Source: Crotophaga sulcirostris (taxonomy: Eukaryota > Chordata > Aves > Cuculiformes > Crotophagidae). Taken from it: 64,000 bases of DNA. This document shows, piece by piece, positions 34,401 through 47,000 of the stretch. The DNA lies in NCBI GenBank assembly GCA_013397455.1, contig VYZB01000035.1:325131-389130 (forward strand), read 5' to 3'. Under the pieces are notes generated by a model. That model was not told the origin of the DNA. It searched no databases and worked only from the letters and a program-made list of their open reading frames with translations. How positions within the stretch are numbered: position 1 is the first letter of the stretch; each line of letters begins with the position of its first letter. Both the position numbers and the translations under genes were made by a program.

Positions 34401-37046
34401 GTACATCTTTCTTTACTTTCTGTGACACCAAAAAGACCTGATCTACGTAGCACATTTTTAAACTGCGATGGTGAGATCCTATTTATGATTTCCAGCCACG
34501 ATAAAAAAATCAGACCTCCAAGAGCTTTGGTCCTGTAGTGGGGAGCTGAGCAGCACCCAAGATGAAGCATAGGCTCTCTCACTGAGGTGGGATCTATTGT
34601 GTAAGCAGTCACTCAACAGCTAGCTCTTTAAGCACCACTTTTTGCTCAAACGTATTTCCTGAGCCTGCTACGGAATAGTGTTAATAGGAGAGGAGACTAG
34701 AGAAGTTATTTAATTAAATACATCACATTTCTGTAGCAAACAAAATGTACTAAATTATCCTAGATCAGTAAAGATCTATTTTTAAAAATCCCTTTATATG
34801 TTAAATAAGATACTAAGTCAAAAATTACATTAAATCTATATAAAGTGTGGAGTCCTGTTCCAGTAAAAGTATTTATGCACTTAATTCTATTAGTGGTATT
34901 GAATGCTATCTGCATATATCACAGCTTTCTTGACAGGAAAAAAATATTTCTTCATTTAGAAAGCACCTGGACATCCAATAACGTACTACTGTGAACCTTA
35001 CTTTCATTTAGTAAGAGAAGGATGATATTTTGTATGTAATTATCATACACATTTCAAATAATGCAGCAAGATAGCTTTAAGGGATATTTTTAATAGAGTA
35101 AAAAATAAGACCTTTCGTTATCTCTCAGAAAACTAGAGCAAATCTGACATATGAAGTCTCTTTTTTTCCTTCTCAAATCATCTGTAACACATGGAAATTT
35201 AAAAATCCTTTGTTGAGATGAGTTAATTCATTTTTATCAAAAGGAATGAGTTTATGTAAAAGAGGCATTAAAGAATTCATAGATATGTTTTTTAAAAAAA
35301 CCTATGGATTCTGCACCCAACAGCTTAAATATCTGTGTGGGTTTTGATAATTGTTCCTGAGTTTTCATAGTTCTAGAGTTATGGCCAAATAGCCAGTAAA
35401 GAGGCTTATATGATCAAATGCTAACATTTGATTAAGTTTCTCTAGAAGTTTTCCTTTGTATTGCATCAGAATCCTACCCAATAAATCTGAAGGAGGGATG
35501 TGTTTTCACAAAATGGAGGGGGAGAGGGAAGAACATTCATTATTTTATCCAAATATCCTACAAAAAAAATTATTTATAATTTGCCAGTTGCGGATCTGAA
35601 TTCAAGATGGGAAGGAGCATCTGGGTCTTCATCAACCTTATCATGACTCTTGTAATTCAGAGAAAGTTTGTACTTCCAGAAAAAGAAGGTACCCTTAGCA
35701 ATGTAGCTGTACTGGAAGACTGTGCACCTCTCCCACAGCCTTCATTTGACTAAATTATCCATCCCGATTATGACACTACAGCTCAATGGTTAAGAGCCTA
35801 GCTGAGACCTGCTCAAATCTGTACGAGCACTGCCTCTCTGATGTACCCTTGTAGGTCCATCTAATAACACTGCATCCAGTAGTAATCCCCAGCTGACTTC
35901 CATGCGGATAGATTCATGTCTAGCTTACTTTTGTCTTGGTGTCGCACACGTTTCCAGCACTAATTGCATTTTGCATTTTAGACTGCAAATGGTAACAATG
36001 TTAAATTTTGATAGTCAGTTGTTATGGAGAGACCTAGGGATGCACTTTTCATCATGATATATTTCTCAGTGGTGGCTGTCAGGTCTACCCTGGGCAGCAG
36101 AGCAGGAAGTAGGAGCAATAGGTGCTGAGCATGGCTAATGCTTTTGGTGCAAGATGGAGCTCACTGTCCTGGGTGCTGTAGCGTGCCACAGGGCTCCTCG
36201 TTACGTGAATGTACCCACTCGAGTGGGCGTTAACACCTATCTGGCTGTGTAGGCTTTTTGCTCAGAGAAAAACTGCCTTTTAACTTCCGTTTGCCTAGAT
36301 AAGTTCTCTTCAATACTCCTACGCATGTTTAGCTAGAGATTTGCAGTATTATTTCAAGCGATTTTTTTAATACTACTTCTGGTACATTTGTTAATTGAAT
36401 ACCTTGTGTTATGTCTTAAAGTAATATTTGTTAGATTGAGAATGACCAGAACAATTTTATTGCTCTCTATTGTATGTTAACTTGTAGATAGTAATAAATC
36501 AAGTGTTGAAAATTACTCTTTACTGAGATGACGGAAACTGACATCCAGAAACTCTGGCTGACAGCTGGGAAAGGTGGGCAAATGCAACCTGTAGGCACAA
36601 TGTTCAGGACAGAGTAGGATCAGGTTGAAAAGGAGCAAGGGGAAAACCAGATTATGTTCTTTGTGCTTGTCTCTTACAATTGACAAGAAAGACCTTTAAA
36701 AATATTCTTTGATAAGGTTTATTTATTTATGATTATTTTATCACAAGCCCGTACCACTCATGTATTTTGATATCTGTTCCTTCTCTTAAACTGTTCAACG
36801 TGTTCCAAAGTGAGCAATGCATCCATTTCTGTATTCCTCATGCTTATATACAATCTGGAATCATTAGTGAAGACTTTGATTGATATTTTATGCTCCTCTA
36901 TACCCAAAATTAATGGGAAACTATTTTATAGCCACACATATCTTCTGACTCTTTACCTTACAAAAGGAAAATTTTCATAGAAGCTGACAGAATCAGAAAA
37001 ATTACTGTAATTATTGGTAAGAATTATATGGATTCCACTAGGATAT
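31441..37046. other. Unique-looking AT-rich non-coding DNA
   Basis: No gene supported. The longest frame is 119 codons on the minus strand (34253-34612), with no motif. A tRNA-like relic is noted at 35772-35825. A slightly more CpG-containing patch lies at about 36060-36260. The stretch ends at the assembly gap. Confidence 0.5.
35772..35825 (+). repeat. Possible tRNA-derived SINE relic
   Basis: The text cagctcaatggttaagagcc (35779-35798) is very close to the 5' arm of tRNAs and MIR-like SINEs (A-box type, normally tagctcagtggttagagc). About 15 bases later gctcaaatct (35811-35820) resembles a decayed B box (ggttcaaatcc). The spacing is too short for an intact tRNA and no acceptor stem forms, so this is not a tRNA gene. 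An ancient SINE head is the likeliest reading; chance cannot be excluded. Confidence 0.3.
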
Positions 37047-37101
37047 NNNNNNNNNNNNNNNNNNNNNNNNNNNNNNNNNNNNNNNNNNNNNNNNNNNNNN
37101 N
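37047..37101. other. Assembly gap, 55 N
   Basis: Run of unknown bases in the given sequence. Both flanks are ordinary AT-rich DNA with no shared repeat that I can see, so I cannot say what is missing. Confidence 1.
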
Positions 37102-40100
37102 TAATAACAGTAAAATAAACCATCAATTATTTTACAGTGTTCCTTTATCTCTAAGCAAATTTTCAAGGCCAAGTCTAATATGCAGTATCTAACAGAAGAA
37201 AAATTCCAAAACTACAAATATTAATATATAGACAAATATATAAGGGTTTTCAGACTACCTTTTAAGGTGTCTTTGGAGATTGTGCACTACCCCTGAAGAA
37301 ATGGTATGCTTTCTGCAGTAAGACCAATCTGTAGGCGTGTAACAGGGAAAAAACAAGTGTTCTGCTTTCCTGATGTTGGATTTCCAGGGCTTCATTCATC
37401 ACAGTGTAGATTTGTTGCTTTCAAAATGGATGAACTTCAGTCCTTCAGGCAGTCTGTAAACAATTGCATTCAAATCTACCTTAAGCTCCCAAGTGGGGGT
37501 TATTATTGATGTCACAAGTAGTATGCAGGGAGCAGTTTTGTTTCATTTATATGCAATTGTCTGCCTTTCCAAAGCTCCAAGGAAGACGTTTGGAAAGGTT
37601 AAATATGAAGCTCAGACTCCAGAGAAAAGAAACAAACATGGTACTCTGCGTCCCATGAAGACAACTTTCAGAATAACAACAGTGCTAAACTGTACCCACT
37701 GCTGAACAAACACATGTGAAAGCCTCACTTTGTTCTCTAAGAATCGCTTCAGGATTTTTTCTTTTATTTCAGTTGTTTGGCACTGTAAAATTATATCAGG
37801 ATACATAGATACCAAGCCCAACTAAATCTTGCTACGAAATGTCACACCTGTGTTTTCATTGTTTCATCTTATGTTAGAATCATTTTGATGTACTTCCATA
37901 TATACTGCTGCATCTGCTCAGAAAATGAGGTAGTCTTGTGAAATTTTACAGTAAAAAAGGTATTTAATTATCTCACCTGTACTAGGGAATGTACTAGGCT
38001 GAATAGTTGTAAAGTATATTTAATGCTATTTTAAAAGATAAAAACAGTGTAGGGGGGGAAGAATTACATTTAAATCATATTTCAATCAACCTTAAGGGTG
38101 TTGTTTACACAGTAAGGGTATAAAATGTTATCTCATTAAATATGTACAATGTTTTGCATTGCAGAAAGGATATGGATTGTACTTTCGATTTCCAAGTAAA
38201 TTAAATCTGCTGTCAGAAAGTACACTGTAGCAGGATACAGTGGGTTCTGTGGAAACCAATTTAAACAATTTATGCTAGTGCTTAAAAGTTGGGCAAATTG
38301 GATTTCAGATAAATTCTCAGTGACAAGTTTAGGTTCCTCTTACAAGAGTAGAAATAATCCTCATCTCTTGCAGGCATAGGATATTTCCTCTTTTTCTGAT
38401 CACAGATTAAGGGCTATGTTTTACCCTCTATGCAAAGAGTTTCAAGCATGGGTTGAAAGAGTTAGAGTGGAAGATCCTACACAGAAGGCATGAAAAATGT
38501 CATGCAGTGAGACAGCCTTCAGAATTTAGCAGCAACCAGCTACATCTTGCCAGGTACACATTAGAGGCTGATCAGTTAATGTATGCAGCTTGCAGACTGT
38601 CCCATTCTTTCCGAGTTTCCTCCTGTGCAAAAGCAACCAGTCCAGTCAGTGACCCCATGGTATCCTTGTTTCCTTTCTCGTTTCAGTTCACAACCACATA
38701 TAGATGGTTTTTCAGACCTCTGAAGGCTGCATAAGGGGCCAGAATGCACATCTTCAAAATTGACTTATTCCAGTCAATCTACCTCATCATGTGATTTTCC
38801 TTAATCCCTATGCTATGAAAAAGAGGGCAAACCCTGCCTAACCAGTGCCTTGTGGCTTTTTTTGGTAAGGCAAAATTAGTAAAATACAATAGAAATTAAG
38901 TTTTCAAACACCAACTTTTCACTCCTTTCCAGTTCTCTAATGAACAACTAGGGACATATCTTCACATATAACTTTTTATGGTATTCACTGTGCTTAGGAA
39001 TATACACTAAGAACTTTCCAAACACTGATTCATCAACCAGTTGAGTACGCTGGGAATTCATCTGTTGGGAAAAATGTTTATGATAAAGATGAGACCAGGG
39101 AGTAAATGCTGGCATTTAATTGAAAAGCATCTCAAATAACTGCATGTGTAAAGTAAACCGAACCAAAACAATTTTGAAGATAACTAAATGTCTAAGGTAA
39201 GATAGTTTTATTGAAAAACTATAATTCTTTGGTAATAATGCATTTATGTCTTTAGGTTAGAGAATTATAATGCCCTTTATAGACTGCATGCACTGTCTTC
39301 ACTGTATTCATAAAAACAGGCAAAAAAGTTCCATATGTTACTCTTAAAAATTAAATGACTCAGTAAATCCTTTTGCATTTTTTTCTCAAAAAGAATCTGG
39401 GAGGTTTATATTGCCATCATATCCGCCCAATCAACAAGTTGTTGAATTGCTGCCTCTACTGAAGAAATTTGATTCTCTTTCTACAACACTCAACCATATT
39501 TTCAACCATCTTATCTCTGGGCAACAATCATAGCAAGTCCAATTTCTAGCCAAAAAGTCTATTTTTCCAAAAGTGACATCTGTCCCAAAAGACCCCCATC
39601 AGGCACTTCTGTTAGCAAGAAGTTAGTTAACAGGTTTCCTCTGGATGAATCAGTCATGTAATTAGGTTACTGATGGGCTGCCATGACAAACAGGCTGCTG
39701 TTTACCTTTTTATATACTTTTGATTTTGATGCTTTAAGTATTGTCTGCTTCTAAATACTGCCTTCTGGGATCTGTACCCACTCTATGTTATGTTTTGAAT
39801 AAAATATTTGCAGCAACATCTTTTCTTTGTGAAACCAAAGAGCAGACTATAATGTATCATATTTTTCCCAAGAGTGAATTTGATTTTGAAGAATACTTAC
39901 TGTGTTGTGGAATAGTCTAGACTAAAGATCGTATTCGGTTACTGCTTTTCTCTGGCCTGAGAGAGTTACCCAATCCATTACTGAGAGTTACTGAGTCCAT
40001 TACTAATAAAGTACAACTGATTAAATGGGCAGTGAAATCTTTCAGTTGGTAAAATAAATGTTCTCATTTTTGCAAAATATCTAAATAGTAATGTTTTCTG

Positions 40101-41105
40101 TGCAGCCTTCATTTGGCTCTGCTGCCTGTGGCTTATGATTCCATCTCTAATTATTATCATGATTTACTATTTTTCCTCAAGATCTCTGCCTTGTTCACTG
40201 AACAGGGGAGTGGATCTGCAGATAAATCACATCTAAGCAGTGAAAGAGACTATTGTCTGAAGGACCTCATTTCCTAAAGTTGGAATAGTAAGGCAGGAGC
40301 CTGCAAGAGAGGGCAAAACTAAGACAGCCATTGCTACCCTGGAGGACTAGGTCCTATTCTTTTCTTTACTGTCTTAGTTTCTGAGTGATGCTACTATCCA
40401 TTTTCTAGCATAACTTTTGTCAGGTAACTGTATTTTGTTTCTTTTTCTTGTTCTTTTTCTTCATTAATTAAATTTCCACTAAGGTATTTTTCTAAGAGAA
40501 AAACAAATAGAATTCTATCACAAAAATTTGAGAGATGGATGGTCCAATTTATCTTTCGATTGTTTAAGTAATTCTATGGTTAAATTCAGCAGCTAGTTCT
40601 GACTGCTTTAAGCTATGTTGGAAAAGTACTAAGTAAAGCATGATGGCCTTTAAACTGAGTTATAGAACTGTTTTATTGTACAAGGTCAATGCCAAAAAAA
40701 TTATAGAATACACTCCCAGTTTCTCACTAACATAATTTTCCAGTTTCTTCCTGCCTTATTTTTGCCTGGTTTTCCCTACACCAGTATGGAATAATCCAGG
40801 TCAAGGAGACTTAATTCATAGTTAAAATTATTTGTTTAATTTCCAATCAGTATGAGCTTTTATAAAACTAACTTCAAAACCTTGTGCATTGCTGCTTTTC
40901 ACTACTGTGTTTAATGAATAAATTACGAACACAGATTTTAATGACATAGATGTGAGGACATTGCTTTCGAATTTTGCAACACATCTAAAGGCAAAGAAAT
41001 AAAACGGCCCCTTAAAAGAAATGCGTGGTACTGCAGGTGCTTAGACAAGCCCTTAGCTCTTCTGCACATGCACAGTGACTACTGCTGTGTTTCATTTATG
41101 TATAT
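37102..41105. other. Unique-looking AT-rich non-coding DNA
   Basis: No gene or transposon recognised. Two short overlapping plus frames at 37306-37705 and one of 93 codons at 38453-38734 show no motif. One arm of a diverged short duplication lies at 40213-40272. Confidence 0.5.
40213..40272. repeat. Diverged duplicate, copy 1
   Basis: Sixty bases from gatctgcagataaat to cctcattt align without a gap to 41422-41481, with about two thirds identity by hand count. The first 15 bases differ at one place, and the block attgtctga(a/g)gg is nearly identical. Both copies are followed by tattcttttcttt, after about 80 more bases here and about 10 in copy 2. Either an old local duplication or two pieces of an unrecognised repeat family. 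Confidence 0.45.
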
Positions 41106-41365
41106 CACAGTATCACAGTATTACAAGGTTGGAAAGGACCTTTTTGATCATCGAGTCCAACCTATAACCCAACACTAACACTAACACCAACACCAACCCA
41201 TCATCTAAACCGTGGCACTGAGTGCCTCATCCAATCTCCTCTTAAACACCTCCAGGGACGGTGACTCCACCACCTTCTGGGACAGCACATTCCAATGGCC
41301 CATCACCCTTTCAGTGAAGGATTTTTTCCTAATATCAAGCCTAAACCTCCCTTGACGGAGCTGAG
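41106..41365 (-). mobile_element. CR1 LINE 3' end with cacagtat-type tail
   Basis: Minus-strand CR1 of about 260 bp. The plus strand opens with cacagtatcacagtattac, the CR1 3' tail as short direct repeats of a cacagtat unit. It then shows the usual 3' untranslated wording (aaggttggaaaggacc, then atcatcgagtccaacc) and the ORF2 C-terminus: [35 protein letters not shown], ending SATV-stop at 41205. The copy is heavily 5'-truncated. A hexamer (aacacy) is repeated four times at 41171-41194, and three copies of gagtaata(t) lie at the 5' boundary (41362-41389). Confidence 0.93.
41171..41194. repeat. (AACACY)4 microsatellite inside CR1
   Basis: Four tandem hexamers aacact, aacact, aacacc, aacacc within the CR1 3' untranslated region. 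Probably a local slippage expansion of a CR1 segment. Confidence 0.7.
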
Positions 41366-43283
41366 TAATATTGAGTAATATGAGTAATACAATTCGAGAT
41401 CTACCTCTAAACAAGGCATCTGATCTGCAAATAAATTTGGGTTGAGTAGTGAAGAATATTGTTGTCTGAGGGTTCTAATTCTAGTTTGTTATATTCTTTT
41501 CTTTTAATTGCTTGTCATTCTTGTGACTTAAAAAAAAGAATAGCCTTGGTGTTAATGAGACATATTTACTTCTACTTCCTAAACACTTACATTTTTTTTA
41601 AGTTTCTAGGGAGAAATACTAATGTTTATGAACAGTCTACATCCACACTCTTCATTTAGGCGGTTAGAGGATCGTTTTCCCAAAGCATTTAAGGGGAGTG
41701 CAAGTCCTACTAGTTTTAAATGAAAAGCCCTGGCCAGCATAAGGTAGCATAAATGCTTTGGAGATTTTGATACACTGGAAGTCAAATTTATCAGAAGACG
41801 TATATGACCTAAAACCACTTTGTCAATACCCATGTTATAAAATAAGAAGAGACAAAGAACTAGGAATAAAAAAAACCCCACACCCACAAAATAATCAATT
41901 TTAAAATTACAAACTTTACCCAGGTTGGGTTATATTCCAAGTTCTTGCCACCAGTATTTTTTTAAGTATGGACATATCCTACTTTATGCTGTCATCTTTA
42001 TATTGCAAGCAAACAATTAACTCTCCAAATGATGAATTTAAGTTAAAAGAGTAAAGACTGATATTTAGGAGGGAAGTCTTATAAGTTTTGTCATTCAAAA
42101 CCTCAACTTCTCTGTAAGCTCATCTTTAACACTGAAGCTGCTACCTATTTCATCACAGTGTTTATCAATGTGTTAAATGTTCTGCACATTCTGTGTTGGC
42201 AAAATACTATACTTTTATAAGATAAGGAGACATAAGTAATTATGGTATATACTACTTAAAAGATGTTTTTTTCATCTAGAAGAGGTTGCAGGCTTTAGGC
42301 ATTAAGGATGTTGCCTTCATACTGCATACTAAGGAAAAGTAGCAAAAATGATACTAACTAGCGAATAAAACTGCTTGTTCAAATATTAATATATTCCCCA
42401 TACAGTCATTATAACTAAAAGGAAAAAATTGCTTTTGAGCATTTCCTATTCATCAATAGTTCATGAAAATACATAACAAGCTATGACATATCTAATAAAG
42501 ATGAAAGGGATGAAAATCCTTGTGAATTTTTAATATGGATAATAAAAGGCATTAATACAGCTTAATTATATCAATAAATAATTAAAACTACTTTTAAAAC
42601 TATGTTTTATTTTTATTTGAAATAACTTTATGTGGTAATCCTGGAGGAATTATATACATGACATTACAACGCCAGTATCTCTACAGGGGGAAATAAAAGT
42701 TGCTCTATTGATTATCTGAGTAAATAGGGCAATTTAAAACATTCTTAAGACATTTCAGCCAAGATGTTGCATCTTTTTACCATATCCTTTTACATTTGGA
42801 GTTTAGATAAATATTAAGTAATAATGAAAATATTCAGTGGTCTACCCTGATGTTAGATGGCTGATTGGGCTGCCGCCCTTAAGGCAAATCAGTTTCATAC
42901 AGCATAGCAAGGGACAATGTTGCTGGCTTTGCTGGGGACATATTTGGTTTTCAGTCAGCTCAGTTACAGATGAATTAAAGGAAAGGCGGGTATCTGATTT
43001 AAAACCAGAACCTTAAACCAAAGTTCAATACCAAGTCCCTAACTTTACCCCAATGAATTATCGGAACTTTATTCTCACAGCAAAATAGGCTAATATTTCA
43101 TAGGAGCATTAATTAGCTAGCAATTCAGGGTTGACATACTTTTATCAAGATCCATGTCCAGGTTGAAATTTATCTATTTCATCTTTGCTGCATTTTTACA
43201 TTGGAGTGCACCAATGCATCTCCCTTTCTCTTCTTCCTCACCTTTGTCTGTATTCCCTAGCTGGAGCCTCCTGGCACTCACCG
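41366..43283. other. Very AT-rich non-coding DNA
   Basis: No gene. Copy 2 of the short duplication lies at 41422-41481. DNA around 42340-42620 is extremely AT-rich with many taat/atta cores. No transposon was recognised. Confidence 0.5.
41422..41481. repeat. Diverged duplicate, copy 2
   Basis: Ungapped partner of 40213-40272, 1209 bp further on and in direct orientation. The minus-strand CR1 at 41106-41365 lies between the two copies. Confidence 0.45.
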
Positions 43284-44008
43284 AGAGTCACAGAATTGTA
43301 GGAACATAAAATATCTCAAGTTGGAAGGCACCCATGGGGATCATCAAGTACAACTCCATGCTCCTTGTAGGACTACCTGAAACTAAACCATGTGACTAAG
43401 AGCATCATCCAGATGCTCCTTGAACTCTGACAGGGTTGGTGCCTTGACCACTTCCCTGGGAAGTCTGTCCCAGTAACTAATCACCCTCTCTTTTGCTAGT
43501 ATCCCATCTGAATTTCTCCTAGTGCAGCTTTGTTGTATTTCCATGCTGGTCACCAGAGAGAGAAGATCAGCACCTCTGCCTCTGCTGTGCTCCCTGAGTA
43601 GACTATAGACGTAGACTATAATGAAGTCAAACCTCAACCTTCTCTTCTCCAAGCTGAACAAACCAAGTGTCCTCAGCCACTCCTCATAAGTGTTGCTCTC
43701 AAAGTTTTAAATCATGTTGGTCACCCTCTTGTGGACACACTCTAATAGTCTGACATCCTTCTTATACTGAGGCATCCAAAACGGCACACAGTGCTCAAGA
43801 TGGGGCCACACCAATACAGTATAGAGTGGGACAATCGCCTCCTTTGACCTGCTGGCTGGGCTGTGTTAGATGCATGGTTGACCCTTTAGGTTGCCAGGGC
43901 ACGCTGTTGGCTCATATTCAACTTGCCACCAACCCAGACTCACAGATTTCTATCTACAGGGCTACTCTTCAGCCTCTCATCCCTCAGTTTATATGTATAA
44001 CCTATATA
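43284..44008 (-). mobile_element. CR1 LINE 3' end
   Basis: Minus-strand CR1 of about 725 bp. The plus strand opens with gagtcacagaattgtagg and runs through the 3' untranslated region. The minus-strand frame 43383-43661 encodes MFSLEKRRLRFDFIIVY, ADLLSLVTS, SYWDRLPREVVKAPT and ends ALSHMV-stop, the native end of ORF2. Farther 5', the RT C-terminal blocks continue with broken frames (plus-strand landmarks ggcacacagtgctcaag, caccaatac, cacgctgttggctcatat) to about 44008. 5'-truncated and inactive. The 3' tail is less regular than in the other copies. Confidence 0.93.
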
Positions 44009-47000
44009 ACTTTCATATCTGGTTTGGGTTTACCAGCTATCTGAGTTTCTCCCCTTCTGGTGTTGAGAGCCAAGGAAACAGTTATTACAACCACCTGGAT
44101 CAGCCACTGCATCAAACTTTAGGAGGAAACTAGATAAATTTTTATTTTCTTTCAAAAAGAGACAGGCATTACTTGCAATACTGCCACCTGATGACATTTT
44201 CAACATATCTAAGTTCCTCCAAAGGGATTTTGTGTCTAAGACTCCAGAGGCTGGATTCTACATTCTCCACCTGAAAAGTTCCTTAGAAATCTGGCAGGGA
44301 GTTTCTTAGCAGCTCTAGAAACCTTTAGTCTTTCTCTTCAAAGTACGGTTCTGGTGTCAGTGTTGATGAGACTAAAGCCTCAGTTGCTAGTTGTATCCTG
44401 TCCTGTACATAAAAGAATTGCAAGTGTTCCAGTGTTCACTGACAGAAGATTCTCTTGAACAATCCTAATCCTCCTATTTAGCAGATCCCTACAGAGAAAT
44501 ATTTAAACTGCAAAACAGAAAACACTATGCCAATAAGCAAACCAACATCTATATTAATAAATCATTGACATTCCTGCAAGTTTGTCACAACCTCCACGTA
44601 GTTAATTTTTGAAATATTTATTAAGTGCATAATACTTTGTGGACTTGCCTGTATTCTTAGATTTAAAAAAAAATCCATTTCCAAAGCAATTGATGCTGAC
44701 AGGAATTCTGAGTTTTTAGTAAGAACTAGACTGCATCTTTGCAACAGCTCAGCAACATCTGCTTTCTGGAGATAAAATGTGACTGGTGTACTTCTTAACC
44801 CCGAAGAAACACCACCTCCGTGGCCTCCCAGCAGAGTAAAATTAAGACTGTTTTTTCCCCCGTCTGCTTACAACTGAGGGTAATTGAATGGGTCACAAAG
44901 ATGAGAGAGAGGGAGAATCTCTCACTGGCCAATGACCTTACAAGTCAAGAAAATCTAAAAGAAAAAAAACAACAGTTTCCTGGATGATAACAGCTTCATA
45001 GAAATCTACAAACTCTCCTCTCTTGTGTAAATATTCAAGGGAATTATATAGTAATGTATTAGAATGAAATAAGCCACCAGAGTGGAGGTATAAGATTTAG
45101 GATCAAGGTTTATTGATTTTATTTCAAAAAAGATTTATAAGTTCAAAAAAATGTTTGCATTCAAATTAAGAGGGAAAGTACAATAAACGTACCTAGGAAG
45201 CATAGAAGAAGGGGAAAGTTTTTAAAAAATTGAAATCTTTCATCCAGAAATGTTCAGATTTGAAGAGAAGAAAGGTGAGAGCATGTCCACTTTAGTGAAA
45301 GTGGATCATGCTGTTTCAGACTCTCAACTGGCTCTCTTTGCAACAGATGACCTCACAAGGTACCTTGCAACCTCAACCACCTGCAAAAAGACATGTGCCC
45401 TCACACAAGGAGGCTCTTGCCATCCAGAGGGAGACTGAGGTGTCCCATGGACCAGACCACCTGCTGAGCTGGCCTGAGGACATTGCTCAGAAACCCTTCA
45501 TAAAACAAGATGCATGTCCATGAAGTAGTTCATCAACTCGTGACTTGTACCATTTTTTTCATACATTTTCCTTTTAAGACTACGTAAACTTATCCTGGAG
45601 GTCAATATCCTGAAGCAATATATTCCACAGCTGAATCACAGTTTGTGTTATAACAGTTTGTGTTTGAACTTTTAACTAGCTTTTTTTAGAAAATATTTCA
45701 AGACAAAATGTCCAGGGGTCCATGCAAAACTACAAGATAAAGGGATCATATCTGTTGATGAATTTCCTTTCTTGCTACTCAGACAATCTTCATGGCTTCA
45801 AGTTAAATAACAAAACGACCTTCTTTAGGATCGTATGCTTTCAACTTTGTACTAATATAAAGGTTGAGGTTACAATAAAGAAACTTGATTTCTTATTTCA
45901 TTGCCTGGACCCATGAACAGAATTTGGTAAGTACCATTCAGTATTCAATATCTTAAAAATAAAGTTATATTTTAAATTTAAGTGAAGGCTACAAAACCTT
46001 GTTTTGAAACATTTTGATTTTTGTTTTGCTAAAGCTCCATCTTAACATGACATTTACCTAAATTCAAAAGACCTTATGATTCTCCCATTATCTTCACTAT
46101 TTAATTTAAAAAATAAATTTCCTTGTTTGATGAATTTGCTCAAAACATAACTACATAATCATCACAAAAAGGAACCTCCATCTAAGCTACATTTGGGATT
46201 TACTCATGCACTTGCACACCTTTTAAACAATTCAACTAGATGACACTAATACTACTGCTTACGGGAGAAGTTCAAAATGACAGCAGGGATACTGCAAAAG
46301 CAATAAATGAGAATGATGTTGTTAAAAGTTACATAAAGTCAGGACTGAAATTCAGCTTTGGTTCTTTTCTAATAATATTCAGCATTACCATTACCACACC
46401 TTAAAGACAACTGTATTTCTCAGTGCACTAAAATTGAATCCCATTCTTTGATGAAAAATACTTGTTCTTATAGGCAGCTACGCAGAATAGTGTTAAAACA
46501 CCTATGTTGATGTAGTAACCTCTCCAATCTCTCCTTCCTTTTTCTGTATTATTTTGCTTTTTTGAACCTGTCTGTAAGATCTGTATGTCAGACAATAGAC
46601 AGAACAAAGCATCACTTGGGTTGTTCTCGATCATTTAGTGCATTGCAAAAGTTCAGATTTGAAGGAGTTTGAATTTCTTTACTTCCTTTTGCTGGGTTTT
46701 GGCATGGACTATGGGTACTTGGAACTCTGGGAGATGGATGTCTTTACAAAATACAACTTCACAGGGGAGAGTCAGGCGACTTTTTCAGAATGTTCAGACA
46801 TGCCAGTGATTAGATTTATCTCAGCTAAAACCCATCCTTCTGAAAACAATGAGCAACTATATGTTTCATGTAGATTTGAAATATCTAATAATAAACACCC
46901 TCTGCAAAATATAAAAACTCTGCCTTTCTCTTCTCAGGACTGCTAAAGCTATGTTAACATTGTATATGCAACCGAGGGTCAGAGCACCATGCTGTCAGCT

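Noticed and set aside
34253..34612. 119-codon minus-strand frame
   Set aside because: No motif; its C-terminal end is an encoded AT-repeat (DNNNNKKI from a tta/att run), typical of a chance frame.
45085..45540. Possible third LTR: ggtttattgattttattt looks like an antisense polyadenylation region
   Set aside because: No TG...CA ends, TATA-like box or repeat family wording could be placed; the motif alone is too weak.
46638..46946. 102-codon plus-strand frame, followed by another at 46951-47262
   Set aside because: Neither resembles a known protein, and there are no splice sites that would join them convincingly.
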